From CAMBDS01 sp964355675 (GTDB lineage Bacteria; Electryoneota; AABM5-125-24; Hatepunaeales; Hatepunaeaceae): 64,000 bases of DNA. A model generated the notes under the pieces. The model was given only the letters and a program-made list of their open reading frames with translations. It did not search any database and was not told the DNA's origin. This document shows, in pieces, positions 50,601 through 59,777 of the stretch. Numbering within the stretch: the first letter of the stretch is position 1; each line of letters begins with the position of its first letter. Location of the stretch: positions 124,001 to 188,000 of the forward strand of contig CAYHEC010000003.1 in NCBI GenBank assembly GCA_964355675.1, written 5' to 3'. Made by a program: the position numbers and the translations under genes.

Positions 50601-53600
50601 TACGAGGAGAAGGAGCAGTCGGCGCAGGAGTTCGAGGAAGCGACGCTTCAGGGGACGGAAGGACTGAAGATGCAGGATCAGATAATATCGCGGATACGGT
50701 CGATGACCTAATCGACGCGACGGAGGCAAGTCAACCTCCTGAACCGATCAAGGCTGATCGATCTGACAAGGATGAGGGCAAGGGCGCATCCGAAATAGGA
50801 ACCGAATTTGGTCATGTCCGTCGTGGCGGCCCAGCAGTTTCCAATCTTATAAACTATCGCATCACCGACGAAGATAACCTCGGCGACGGCGGGAAGAAGA
50901 CAAAGTATCGGAATAACGTCAACGCGATTAAACTGCTTAAGATCATCGAAGAGCAGGAGCGCAAAGCCACCCCCGAAGAGCAGTCGATCCTCGTCAAGTA
51001 TGTCGGATGGGGCGGGATCGCCGAGGCTTTCGGTAATCGATGGTCCCATCCCGATTGGCTGAAAGAGCAGGAGGAGATCAAAACTCTCCTGACTTCCGAA
51101 GAGCGCGACCTTGCGGCAAGATCGACGCAGTACGCCCATTACACAAGCCCTGAGATCATCAGAGCAATGTGGGAAGGCTTTGAGCGTATTGGCTACAACC
51201 TCACTGGACGCGTAGCAGAGCCAGGTATGGGGATCGGCCACTTCTTTGGATTGATGCCAGACAGATATATGGCGAAAGCCAAACTCTTCGGCGTTGAGAT
51301 GGACTCCATTTCGGCGCGGATTGCGCGACAGCTCTACCAAGGCGCGAATGTTATCGATCAGCCTTACCAAGATGTCGATATTCCCGACAACTTCTTCGAC
51401 TTGTTTATTTCCAATGTTCCATTCAGCGGAAATACCGTCATCGACAGGAAGCTCCCACAGATCTCCGGACGCTTACAACTGCATGATTACTACTTCTACA
51501 AATCCCTCCTGAAGACTCGTCCGGGCGGGCTGGTTATGTTTATTACCAGTACCGGCACGATGGATAAGAAGACTAACTTCGCCAGAACAAAGATTGCTGA
51601 ACTTGGTAACCTACTCACCGCTATTCGACTTCCGAGCGATTCGTTCGAGAAGAATGCAGGCACGTCGGTTACTACTGATATTCTTGTGTTCCAGCGAAGG
51701 CCGGAAGGTGAGCCGTACTCGGGTGAAGAGTTTATCGAGTCCAGCAACATAGACTTACTTAAAGGCTTCGACGAACCTGATTGGCATATCAATAACTACT
51801 GGCAGACTCACCAAGATCATCTCTTCGGCGAAATCGTAGCCGACAAACTATTTGCTGGCAGGTCTCGTCCTGGGCTGAAATCAACCGGGCTTCCGATTGC
51901 CGAAAGCATCACCGAAGCAATTCGCCTTTCTCAAGTTCGAATCGATTGGTCTAAGGAGGGTTGGGTTCCTCTCGATTCGTCGAAAAGGCTTAAGAAGTCG
52001 TGGGGATCGCTACTGATCGGCAGTGATGGATCAATCGTTCAGTTGATGGAAGATGTTGACGGGAAGCGGGAGATCCCGTTTCGCCGTAACGACAAGGATC
52101 TGACCGAGAAAGAGACAGCACGGATTGCCGCGTGGATCAAAGTCCGCGATGCTGGTCACGCGCTGATTAAGCTTCAGATGGACGCGAACGCCAAAGAGAA
52201 GGACGTCGCCAAGGCGCGGTCTGACCTGAACAAAGCCTATGACGCCGCCTTCAAGAAGTTTAAGGGCTTCCACTCGAACTACAACAAGATGTTCTTCCGG
52301 ACTGACCCTGATATTGCGTTCCTCCTCAGTCTTGAACAATACAATCCAGACGCCGGCGAGACATCGAAGGAAGCGATATTCAGCAAGCGGACGCAGTTTC
52401 CAATCAAAGAAGTAACGTCGGCCAATAGTGCGGTCGATGCGTTGACGGCAAGCCTTGTCAATCGGGGGCGGGTAGATCTCCCGTACATGGCTTCGCTTTA
52501 CGCCGGTCATACTGAAGAGCAGATCGCCGAAGAGCTTGGGGATCGCGTTTATGACAATCCAGAAGGATCGATAGAGACTGTTGAGACTTACCTTACCGGT
52601 AACGTCCGGCAGAAGCTTAGGGCGGCGAAAGCGGCAGTCGATCACGATAAAAAGTATCAGCGCAATATCGCTCCGCTTGAAGCTGTCATCCCCGAAGACA
52701 TTCCCCCGCACGAGATCGACGTTCGTCTTGGAGCTACGTGGATAGATCCCGGCACATACACAGAATTTATTCGGTATCTCGGGATTACGCAATATGGACA
52801 TCCAGTCGAAGTTAATTTCCATGCCGAGACTTCCGTTAGTTCCGCCGTGTGGGAAGTCGATGCTAAACCGCAAGTAAGTCGCGAGTGGGGCACCGATGAT
52901 GTTCATGCCTTAAAACTGATCGAGTTGGCAATGAATCACAAGATGCCGACCGTCACGCGAAAGGTTGGCGACGCGACGATTCATCTTCCTGAAGAAACGG
53001 CATTGGCGCAAGACTCGCAACGTAAGATCAAGGAAGAATTCAAACGCTGGCTCTGGCTCGATCAGGGTAGAACAGATAAGTACTTCACCCGATATAATGA
53101 TCTGTTTAATGCGGTCGTCATTCCAAAGTACGACGGGTCTCACCTTCAGTTTCCGGGTCTGGCTGAAGGGATCAATCTCAGGCCTCATCAAAAGAACGTC
53201 GTCTGGAGGATAATCACATCCGGCAACACTTTAATGGCGCACACAGTCGGCGCAGGGAAGACGTTTGCGGCAGTGGCGACTGCGATGGAATCGAAACGCA
53301 TGGGATTGGCTCGTAAGACTGTTATCACTGTCCCGAAGCCGGTCGTGGATCAATTCGCCCGTGACGTGCTGAAGCTTTATCCGTCTGCCAAGGCGCTCCT
53401 TACGACCGGCGACGACTTCACTCCCTTAAATAGACAAGTTACCATCAATCGAATAATGACTGGCGATTGGGACGTTGTGGTGATACCGCATACTTCGTTC
53501 GAGAAAATTCCAGTTAGTCCGGCGCGTGTCGAGAGGTTCATCCGCGATCAACTTTCCGACATCGACTCTCGATTGGATAGTAAGGTAGAGCAGGATCCAT

Positions 53601-56600
53601 CGGGGCGTGACCGAACAACAGGGAAGGGCAAGAAAGATCGAACCGTTAAGCAACTGGAGAAGCTGAAAGAGAAGCTCGAAGCCAAACTGAAGGACTTGAC
53701 AAATACAGACCGGAAAGATCCCGGACCGTTCTTCGAGGATTTAGGGATCGAAATGCTGTTTGTCGATGAAGCACACAAATATAAAAATCTATTCTTCCAT
53801 ACGCACATCGACGCTCCTGGCGTTGGCGCAGGTTCTGATACCGACCGGTCGATAGATATGTGGATGAAGTCGAAGTACCTGAACGAAGTCACGCGAGGTC
53901 GTGGTGTGGCGTTTATGACCGGCACTCCGATAACGAACAGTATTTCTGAGATGTTCACGATGCAGAGATACCTTCAACCGGGCGTACTTGAAGATAACGG
54001 AATTGCTTCATTTGACTCGTGGGCAATGAATTTCGGCGAGGTTCAGTCGCAAGTAGAAACAACTCCGACCGGAACTGGGTTCAGGGTTCATCAGCGGTTC
54101 ACGAAGTTCACGAACGTCCCTGAACTGATGCAGATGTACTTGTCAATGACCGACGTTATCCTGCCCCGTGATTTGAAGGACATCAAGATCCCGAAGATGC
54201 GTGGCGGCAAGCCGGAAGTCAGCGACAACGATGGACATCCGCGATTAAAGGCGTACCTACGCGATCTCGACCGCAGAATGGAGCTAATTAAGTCCAAGAG
54301 ACCGGAAGTTCTGTACGTGAAGGATGACGGAACAGAAGCTCTCGATAATCCGTTGGTGGTAACGGGCGACGGGAAGAAGGCGGCGCTCGACTTCAGACTA
54401 ATCGATCCCTCCGCTCCTGACTTTCCCGGTAGCAAGGTTAATGCCTGCGTTCAGAATGTCTATGATATTTGGAAGGAAACGGAATCTGATAAGTCTGTGC
54501 AGGTCATCTGGAGCGACATGGGCGTTCCGTCTGACAAGTTTAACATCAAGCACTTCAACCTATACGAGGACATTCGGGGGAAGCTTGTTGGCAAGGGCGT
54601 TCCGAAGGCAGAAGTCGCCTTCATTCACGAATGGAACACGGACGATCAGAAAGACGAGCTATACCGAAAATTACGACTCGGCACTATCCGCGTCATAATC
54701 GCATCGACTGGTAAGATGGGCGTTGGCGCAAACCTTCAGGATAAATTGATTGCCGCACATCACCTTGACGTGCCGTGGACGCCAGCAGACATCGAACAGC
54801 GCGACGGGCGTATAGTCCGGCAGGGAAATACGAACGACGAAGTTCGCGTCATTCGTTACGTGACGAAAAGAAGTTTTGACTCCTATATGTGGCAGACGAT
54901 AGAAACCAAAGCGCGGTTCATCTTCCAAATACTTTCAGGCGGATCAGCTTCAACACGAGAAATCGAAGAGATCGGACAGAGCGTTTTGTCTGCGGCTGAG
55001 GTGAAGGCAATATCGACCGACAATCCGGGCATCCTTAAGTACGTGCAACTGGAGGCAGATGTTCGTCGGATGCGAGCATTAGTGAAGGGTGAACAGTCGG
55101 CAAATTGGCGGGTTCGCGGTCTTGTTAATCATCTCCCTGGGCGAATAGCCGAAGACGAGGCGAAGCTTGCCGGGCTGGAAAAGGAGCAATCACGGATAGA
55201 TACCGAGAGGGCAGGCAATAAAACGCATGGACTCAGCATCGGCTATAAGAGGTTCACTGATCCGAAGGAAGAACGGAAGGCTCTGGAAGAACTGCTGAAG
55301 CCACTCTCGGATGTGATCAAAGCGAAGGCGTTATTGTCACAATCGGACTTAAGAGGACTGTTCGCCGCCACAGACACTATGAACGCCGCCGTAAAGGATC
55401 TGAATCTCAAAGGGCTATCTATTTACGATAGACCGATAGAAGTAACCTTTGGAAGTTTCGGGACGAACGCTTCATTGATACTGCGGTCTGGAAACTTTAC
55501 CAGTACTTCGTTCGGTGAGAGTGCGGACGGAAATGCAACCCGCATTCTCACCTTATTTGATCATCTGAAGTCAAAGATTGAGTCACTGACCAGCGATATT
55601 GCGCGGTCGAAAGCTGAACTTGCCGATGCCGAGAAGACTGTCAACCTGAAATCAGACAACGCAGAGAAACTTTCAGGGATGGAAAGCGACCTGAAACTGC
55701 TTGAAGGCGAACTGAAGGAGTCGGCGACTACTAAGGTCGATGAGGTTGACGATGAAGCTGAAGCGCGGCAATACGAATCCGATCAGCGCACGATAGCGTC
55801 GATGGGATCAGGATCTAACCTCGGCCAATTATCCCAGCCGGGCATGATGGGCGCACTCTACCGGACGGCGGTCGCCGACATTCAGAACGGCGCGACGAAG
55901 TTCGGCGAGTGGGCGGCAGATATGCTTACTCGCTTCGGACAGGCAGTCAAGCCGTACCTTCGCAAGGCGTGGACTCAGGCGAAGCAATACCTTCAAGGGC
56001 AGTTTGCCGAGCGTGACAAAGACATCGAGTATATGAATGCCGGCATTCCGCTGAATGAAGTTGTGTCGTCGGCAAAGTCAATCGAACGATCCGTGCATCA
56101 GTGGTTTGTGAATAAGGACGGATCGAAGAAGACCTATACGGCAATGTTCCAGTTCATGCTTGGCCGTCCGCTACGAACATTGGAGCTATATCTAAGCGGT
56201 AGGCGACTCGTCAAGGTTCTTCGGGAAGCCGGGATAGAACTGGGAATGCTCGCATCGCAGGCGATCAGCAGAATGGAAGATGCAACTGACCGGCTGTCTT
56301 CAGTAGAAATGCAGTGGTTGAAGTCCTACTTTGCGAAATGGTATGAACAGGGCGCGGACGAAAAGTCGCCATTCCTTCGACCGTTGGGAGGACTGACTCC
56401 GGCGCTGAAGAACTGGACGGAAAATTACCGGTTTATGAAGGGCTTCATCGACGAGAACGACGACGTGCAGGGATTGTTTGCGAAAGCGGCAGTTAATGCG
56501 GGTATGACGGTGAAACGACGTGAGCCTATCCGATTGCGGATGGGACGGCTTCAGTCTCAACTAATGCAGTTGAAGGAGCGTCAGAAGGCGGGCGAAAAAG

Positions 56601-58495
56601 GGCTTCGCAATAAGATCGGTCGAATTGAAGATGAGATTGCCGAATGGAAGATCAAGCTTGCCGGTGGCGAAAGGTTCACTGGCGGGTTTGTGATCGATCC
56701 GTTCCGCGATCACATCATGCCGTTCCATTTTACGCACTTCCTTGCCGACGAAGCCAGAAACGCAATCGTTGACCTTAAGGGTGAAGAATACGACGCGATC
56801 CGCGCCTATACTGATGCGCACGGGATCAACTTTAGGGAGTTGATGGGACTGGCCGATCCTACACAGGTTAGGCAGGACAGACAGTTCGGCCCGTTGGAAC
56901 AGATGCGAATAGCTGATCTTCCTTGGTCTGTTATTATCAAGTCTGGTCCTGAATGGGAGGCAGTAGCAGAAGCGTTCACACGAAAAGGTGGCGATCCTGC
57001 CGAGGTTTGGATCCCGGAAGACCTTCCTCTTTCACTGCGTGGCGCGGCCAGAACTTTGCGTGTGCTCGAGTCGGATCCAATAACCGAGGTTGAGCATTAC
57101 GCATTCGGCGCGGCTCGACGAATTGCGATTTTGAACGCCGTCAGAGCGTCCGATCCGCAGTACTACAAAGGTAAGGAGTGGGACGATCAGGAGTTGATGA
57201 TCCACGACTTTGCCGACAGGATGATTCAGGGGCTTGTCGCTGAAGGCGGCGGGGATCATGCCAATACCGCATCTGGAGTCTGGCAGGCGTTCATGGGACT
57301 GGACGCGCCGAAGCGTCGTCAACGCATGGGACGCATCATAGAGGACGGATACCGCAATCTTCTGGACATCATTTCCGCCATCCAATTAAGTGGCGGCGCG
57401 ATCACCAATCTTCTTGGCGGGTGGTATCCCGTAATAGCCAAAGCAGGAGTCGGAAGCACGGCGCGGGCATTAAAGACGGTTCTTTATTCGTCGCATCTGG
57501 GCGACAAGGAAGCTGAAGCGATCCTCGAAGCGACAAGGGAAATGGGCGCCTGGTCGCGCAACTCACTCGGTCAGCTCGCGGAAGTGACAGCGATGCGCGG
57601 CAAGGTTCGTAAGTTCACCAATGCTTCGCTCAGGGCGGTTGGCTTTGAGGCGATCAACCGGACGATCAACAAAACGGCCAGCGTTGCGGCGATCTACAAC
57701 CTCGATCAGCGACTTGCTCGCATTCGTGCCGGACATTCCCGTAGTGGCTTCTACCGGGCGCAGATGATGAGGGCTTACGCCTGGACAGGTGCCGACATAG
57801 AACGAATAGTGAACGGTAAGCCGAACCTCAAGGATTACGCCACCGTGACGCGCAGGATGGTGGCAGAAACGAACGTCAGTGGCCTCGACGCGATGGACGC
57901 GCCACTTTGGACACATACCGAATTAGGGAAGCGTTTAGGGGCGTTCACGTCGTGGTATCGACAGATGGGCTACGTGATGATGGATGCGGTCTGGGAAGCG
58001 AAGCAGGGAGAGCCCGGGAAGCTCGTAGCCATGCTTATCGGCGGAGTTATTTCGACTGCCCTTGTCGATGCGGTTCGAGACTTCCTGAAGGATCAGAACG
58101 ACGAGTGGTGGTGGAATTTAACCTTTGCACTTCTCGGCGGACTCAACCTTGGCTTCCTTGCAATCATGGCGGAGTCTGCTCTTTGGGCGGTCAGAAAGCA
58201 GGGCGGTATTCTTACGAACTTCATTCAAGATAATTTAATCTTCCCGCAAGCGGCGTGGCTTGCCAAGTTCGGCGATCAGTTTATCAAGCTATTCAAGTAT
58301 GACGACTACAAGGCGTTCCACGATTGGGTGAAGTCATTCCCCGCTGGTTCGATTGTCGAAACAAATCTCTACCGGTTGTTTCATGCCGAGTGGGACACAG
58401 GACTGAACGAACCGAGGGGGCGTGGAAGCAGGGCTGTACAAGGCGGATACAATTTTAAGCCAATAGTCAACTATCCTGTCGCGGCTGACAGGTAA
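47609..58495 (+). CDS. Giant DarB-like polyvalent protein (methyltransferase + SNF2 helicase)
   Basis: A 3628-residue protein, by far the largest gene. Order of parts: residues 1-530 virion-protein-like helical region; 530-850 charged linker; 852-930 a polyvalent-protein-associated domain (GLDPEIVQAGIQLAGYYIEG, then RPYLRSWYEAVR); 930-1045 low-complexity Gly/Asp/Arg linker; about 1100-1450 N6-adenine methyltransferase with motif I AEPGMGIGHFFG near 1203 and NVPF near 1268; about 1860-2450 SNF2-type helicase with VGAGKT near 1880, DEAH near 2052, MTGTPITN near 2102 and QRDGRIVRQGN near 2398; coiled coils 2480-2740; a second associated motif (VKPYLRKAWTQAKQYL) near 2780; then a long C-terminal region with hydrophobic helices near 3470-3545. 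Matches phage P1 DarB and the polyvalent proteins of phages and plasmids, which are injected with DNA and block restriction. GTG start coupled to the previous stop. Confidence 0.9.
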   Translation: MKPLVAPFAGVSLSDFDAWKEKQQTGATDQIVDPASVAQDGMRFYDQWSEELSAGNIDADPEQLLSLVQDAVKPQAEAGKARDWRGLSLPYVVQNPRFQELEPDQQNQILDDLWENGIRPAFNPDTTPEELNAERWNFVYQSHKLTLQAKKNASGQAEADITDELASNPLTSDVLGRLQKPDIVEKLGFLDALKETGDDPMRVVPFLGSANDIATVVELGFAARRMLNDEESEDDLLLLKEFNDKQTADRSIGYVVGDILTRMPAYMGELGLTWGGYTAGKIATEKAAIAALKKVIGGAADNILKRKLAQLAIKSMGVAGGSARQAFFGKSGIGSSVLRLPEDVIERMNPEVKITSDELGVINDIDVIKGEDFWTAFRKAVPNQFVEVASEHTGGLLNAAATPVKNFMLKAAVFRAFKKANPTVKGQAFRDFIERVGWDGVASEWTEERIGEAGRFVLGVDDFEYQLPTVDQMLAELIAFSAPGAGAYALDRGLNPSDPSKPPERNPEAESTFNAVNELAKQRGGPLMAGDALEQMTRDANKSAGRSDIPKLFADAGLTDNKARLSFIEETTGLQLDNVADIYDADPETQDKVRARLEGMKPAEDAGKGATASKEKGATDKKAPEPKTATARSQNYIKGLIHQQFNIDPKDDERHAKRRQVLQGLIGTGKDVEALTKEEANKVITSLQEMQKKSKAEAKKNPKPKVVAPVVSETPPTPETVPVEDLPPVSEVASDDRILDRITKEANPLPNPKQRESRALDIYAEETGMPRDQVTVKDLTNLKATPLAPRSLTPEDQVELAAEADATPKVAEPPAPVEGVPPSSEFFGSTNTVFTKDAADKARELIRAKLKGGQVNVSIVGLDPEIVQAGIQLAGYYIEGGLRKFSAYSAQMVADFGEEVRPYLRSWYEAVRWNPGFDNAGMSTSDEIDKEVLNESGNRRTDNRPDGQSELGDSGRGIGGADNAQRDLRDNPDEPAVGRGSGSDVRDGSSEGLAEDELRGEGAVGAGVRGSDASGDGRTEDAGSDNIADTVDDLIDATEASQPPEPIKADRSDKDEGKGASEIGTEFGHVRRGGPAVSNLINYRITDEDNLGDGGKKTKYRNNVNAIKLLKIIEEQERKATPEEQSILVKYVGWGGIAEAFGNRWSHPDWLKEQEEIKTLLTSEERDLAARSTQYAHYTSPEIIRAMWEGFERIGYNLTGRVAEPGMGIGHFFGLMPDRYMAKAKLFGVEMDSISARIARQLYQGANVIDQPYQDVDIPDNFFDLFISNVPFSGNTVIDRKLPQISGRLQLHDYYFYKSLLKTRPGGLVMFITSTGTMDKKTNFARTKIAELGNLLTAIRLPSDSFEKNAGTSVTTDILVFQRRPEGEPYSGEEFIESSNIDLLKGFDEPDWHINNYWQTHQDHLFGEIVADKLFAGRSRPGLKSTGLPIAESITEAIRLSQVRIDWSKEGWVPLDSSKRLKKSWGSLLIGSDGSIVQLMEDVDGKREIPFRRNDKDLTEKETARIAAWIKVRDAGHALIKLQMDANAKEKDVAKARSDLNKAYDAAFKKFKGFHSNYNKMFFRTDPDIAFLLSLEQYNPDAGETSKEAIFSKRTQFPIKEVTSANSAVDALTASLVNRGRVDLPYMASLYAGHTEEQIAEELGDRVYDNPEGSIETVETYLTGNVRQKLRAAKAAVDHDKKYQRNIAPLEAVIPEDIPPHEIDVRLGATWIDPGTYTEFIRYLGITQYGHPVEVNFHAETSVSSAVWEVDAKPQVSREWGTDDVHALKLIELAMNHKMPTVTRKVGDATIHLPEETALAQDSQRKIKEEFKRWLWLDQGRTDKYFTRYNDLFNAVVIPKYDGSHLQFPGLAEGINLRPHQKNVVWRIITSGNTLMAHTVGAGKTFAAVATAMESKRMGLARKTVITVPKPVVDQFARDVLKLYPSAKALLTTGDDFTPLNRQVTINRIMTGDWDVVVIPHTSFEKIPVSPARVERFIRDQLSDIDSRLDSKVEQDPSGRDRTTGKGKKDRTVKQLEKLKEKLEAKLKDLTNTDRKDPGPFFEDLGIEMLFVDEAHKYKNLFFHTHIDAPGVGAGSDTDRSIDMWMKSKYLNEVTRGRGVAFMTGTPITNSISEMFTMQRYLQPGVLEDNGIASFDSWAMNFGEVQSQVETTPTGTGFRVHQRFTKFTNVPELMQMYLSMTDVILPRDLKDIKIPKMRGGKPEVSDNDGHPRLKAYLRDLDRRMELIKSKRPEVLYVKDDGTEALDNPLVVTGDGKKAALDFRLIDPSAPDFPGSKVNACVQNVYDIWKETESDKSVQVIWSDMGVPSDKFNIKHFNLYEDIRGKLVGKGVPKAEVAFIHEWNTDDQKDELYRKLRLGTIRVIIASTGKMGVGANLQDKLIAAHHLDVPWTPADIEQRDGRIVRQGNTNDEVRVIRYVTKRSFDSYMWQTIETKARFIFQILSGGSASTREIEEIGQSVLSAAEVKAISTDNPGILKYVQLEADVRRMRALVKGEQSANWRVRGLVNHLPGRIAEDEAKLAGLEKEQSRIDTERAGNKTHGLSIGYKRFTDPKEERKALEELLKPLSDVIKAKALLSQSDLRGLFAATDTMNAAVKDLNLKGLSIYDRPIEVTFGSFGTNASLILRSGNFTSTSFGESADGNATRILTLFDHLKSKIESLTSDIARSKAELADAEKTVNLKSDNAEKLSGMESDLKLLEGELKESATTKVDEVDDEAEARQYESDQRTIASMGSGSNLGQLSQPGMMGALYRTAVADIQNGATKFGEWAADMLTRFGQAVKPYLRKAWTQAKQYLQGQFAERDKDIEYMNAGIPLNEVVSSAKSIERSVHQWFVNKDGSKKTYTAMFQFMLGRPLRTLELYLSGRRLVKVLREAGIELGMLASQAISRMEDATDRLSSVEMQWLKSYFAKWYEQGADEKSPFLRPLGGLTPALKNWTENYRFMKGFIDENDDVQGLFAKAAVNAGMTVKRREPIRLRMGRLQSQLMQLKERQKAGEKGLRNKIGRIEDEIAEWKIKLAGGERFTGGFVIDPFRDHIMPFHFTHFLADEARNAIVDLKGEEYDAIRAYTDAHGINFRELMGLADPTQVRQDRQFGPLEQMRIADLPWSVIIKSGPEWEAVAEAFTRKGGDPAEVWIPEDLPLSLRGAARTLRVLESDPITEVEHYAFGAARRIAILNAVRASDPQYYKGKEWDDQELMIHDFADRMIQGLVAEGGGDHANTASGVWQAFMGLDAPKRRQRMGRIIEDGYRNLLDIISAIQLSGGAITNLLGGWYPVIAKAGVGSTARALKTVLYSSHLGDKEAEAILEATREMGAWSRNSLGQLAEVTAMRGKVRKFTNASLRAVGFEAINRTINKTASVAAIYNLDQRLARIRAGHSRSGFYRAQMMRAYAWTGADIERIVNGKPNLKDYATVTRRMVAETNVSGLDAMDAPLWTHTELGKRLGAFTSWYRQMGYVMMDAVWEAKQGEPGKLVAMLIGGVISTALVDAVRDFLKDQNDEWWWNLTFALLGGLNLGFLAIMAESALWAVRKQGGILTNFIQDNLIFPQAAWLAKFGDQFIKLFKYDDYKAFHDWVKSFPAGSIVETNLYRLFHAEWDTGLNEPRGRGSRAVQGGYNFKPIVNYPVAADR
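50409..50711 (+). CDS. Nested gene in another frame of the giant gene
   Basis: A 100-residue frame entirely inside the giant gene, opposite its Gly/Asp/Arg low-complexity linker. It begins at an ATG preceded by AGAGGT seven bases upstream, and its product has ordinary protein composition: MGNPNWVIADEELGVRIMHS and WQRMSYEEKEQSAQEFEEAT, with helical acidic stretches. The giant frame is compositionally degenerate exactly here. This suggests two overlapping genes, the linker being the by-product. Function unknown. Confidence 0.55.
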   Translation: MNQATEELTTDRMGNPNWVIADEELGVRIMHSETYGTIPTSLRSDEEVEAMYGTEVLKGWQRMSYEEKEQSAQEFEEATLQGTEGLKMQDQIISRIRSMT

Positions 58496-58514
58496 CACAA
58501 TTCAGGAGGTTCGA

Positions 58515-59006
58515 TTGAAGAAGTTTTTAATGTCAGTTTTGATACTACTGGCAGTGTCACTATTTCAGGTTTCGCTCGCGCAAGAGACGCCACCGCTCAC
58601 ACGGACGGTCATTTATACAGCAAAGGTGTTGACGGACGCATCATCGATCGACAGCTTCGACGTCATATTCCCGCGGCTCGCCACAGGCGGCTATCCGGTT
58701 GTCTTGGGAAATCTTGGATTGGCGTTCAAGACGACTGTCACTACCGGAGACGAGGACAGTTTGACAGCCTGGCTCAGACCGCTGAGGCGACTGACCAGTT
58801 CGACGTACTTTATCAGCGTGAACGACAGCTTCAATATCTTTCAGGAACTTGACTGGACGACGGGAGTGTGGTACGCATGGCCGACCTACATATCGACGCC
58901 GATCAGTTACGGTCCTTGCGATGGCGTTCGTGTCTATATGCGCTACACCGACACCGGGGTAGGATCTGACGGCGTGACGGTCATACCTTATTCGATTGTG
59001 CAGTAG
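58515..59006 (+). CDS. Exported small protein with signal peptide
   Basis: A 163-residue protein with a clear Sec signal (KKFLMSVLILLAVSLFQVSL, cleavage after LAQ) and a beta-type mature part (IDSFDVIFPRLATGGYPVVL). TTG start with a strong AGGAGG. It follows the giant gene. Periplasmic or surface location expected; may act on the envelope during lysis or lysogeny. Confidence 0.7.
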   Translation: MKKFLMSVLILLAVSLFQVSLAQETPPLTRTVIYTAKVLTDASSIDSFDVIFPRLATGGYPVVLGNLGLAFKTTVTTGDEDSLTAWLRPLRRLTSSTYFISVNDSFNIFQELDWTTGVWYAWPTYISTPISYGPCDGVRVYMRYTDTGVGSDGVTVIPYSIVQ

Positions 59007-59007
59007 G

Positions 59008-59310
59008 ATGAGTGAATCACAATACGACCAAATTCATCAGGACAACCTTGAGTCTGCAAAACTTGAGGCGGACGCCTTGGTCAAAGCCGCCAAGATACTC
59101 GCCGCGGCGAAGGTTTCGTCTTCGATTTGGAAGTGGATCAGCGGCTCCCTTGTTGCTGTGATTTTCGCAATAGTCAGCACTTACACAGTCGTTGCGAGAG
59201 AGTATGTGACAAAAGACGACTTCAGAGACCTAAAAAACCTTGTCGAGAAGAGCGCCGACAACCTAAATCGCCTCATCGGAACGGTTGAAACTATGCAGAA
59301 TCGAAGGTGA
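59008..59310 (+). CDS. Holin-like single-span membrane protein
   Basis: One hundred residues from the ATG at 59008. One transmembrane helix (about 42-62, SGSLVAVIFAIVSTYTVV) between a charged N-terminal coil and a C-terminal coiled-coil (DDFRDLKNLVEKSADNLNRL). Located in the lysis-type region. Holin or spanin role is only inferred. Overlaps the next gene by four bases. Confidence 0.6.
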   Translation: MSESQYDQIHQDNLESAKLEADALVKAAKILAAAKVSSSIWKWISGSLVAVIFAIVSTYTVVAREYVTKDDFRDLKNLVEKSADNLNRLIGTVETMQNRR

Positions 59311-59606
59311 GCGACTCTCCCGACGTCTTCGGAATAAAAAAGCAGGTTGTTGCCTGGATTGTCGCAGGAATGCTCGCGGCGTTCGGCGGGTTTCAATTGT
59401 TTGCGATCAAAGCTAAACTGACAGAGATCGTCAAGGCGCAGGTGACAGCCGCCAATGACGCTCGAAGGGCTGAGACAGAGCTACTCATCAGGAACATCGT
59501 CCGGGAAGAGATCAAAAATGACACTGATCCGGTACTTGATAACATCATAGACCGGGTCAGCGTGAACGAAACCGACATCAAAGACTTATTTAGAGGCAGG
59601 AGATGA
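59307..59606 (+). CDS. Holin-like single-span membrane protein
   Basis: Ninety-nine residues from a GTG. One transmembrane helix (about 12-31, VAWIVAGMLAAFGGFQLFAI) followed by a long coiled coil (45-95). Similar in plan to the previous product. Member of a cluster of four small membrane proteins before the endolysin. Confidence 0.6.
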   Translation: MSDSPDVFGIKKQVVAWIVAGMLAAFGGFQLFAIKAKLTEIVKAQVTAANDARRAETELLIRNIVREEIKNDTDPVLDNIIDRVSVNETDIKDLFRGRR

Positions 59607-59776
59607 AAACATTTACGCCGCATGCTTGGAAGGTAATCCAGAAGTGGATTATCGCGGGTGCGTCAATCGCAATCCTATGGGTTGCGGGATCGAAATTGGA
59701 CGCGATCAAGCTCGCAATCCAGAACGCCGCGGCGCCTGATACCGTCGTCGTGACTCCATTTACGCCGGGGGAGTGA
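59603..59776 (+). CDS. Small membrane protein (57 aa)
   Basis: Fifty-seven residues, ATG overlapping the previous stop by four bases, AGGAG ribosome site. One transmembrane helix (about 13-32, KWIIAGASIAILWVAGSKL). Third of the small membrane proteins. Confidence 0.6.
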   Translation: MKTFTPHAWKVIQKWIIAGASIAILWVAGSKLDAIKLAIQNAAAPDTVVVTPFTPGE

Positions 59777-59777
59777 C

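Noticed and set aside
51496..54435. Several minus-strand frames in the giant gene
   Set aside because: Antisense shadows of conserved helicase and methyltransferase sequence, lacking ribosome sites and protein-like composition.
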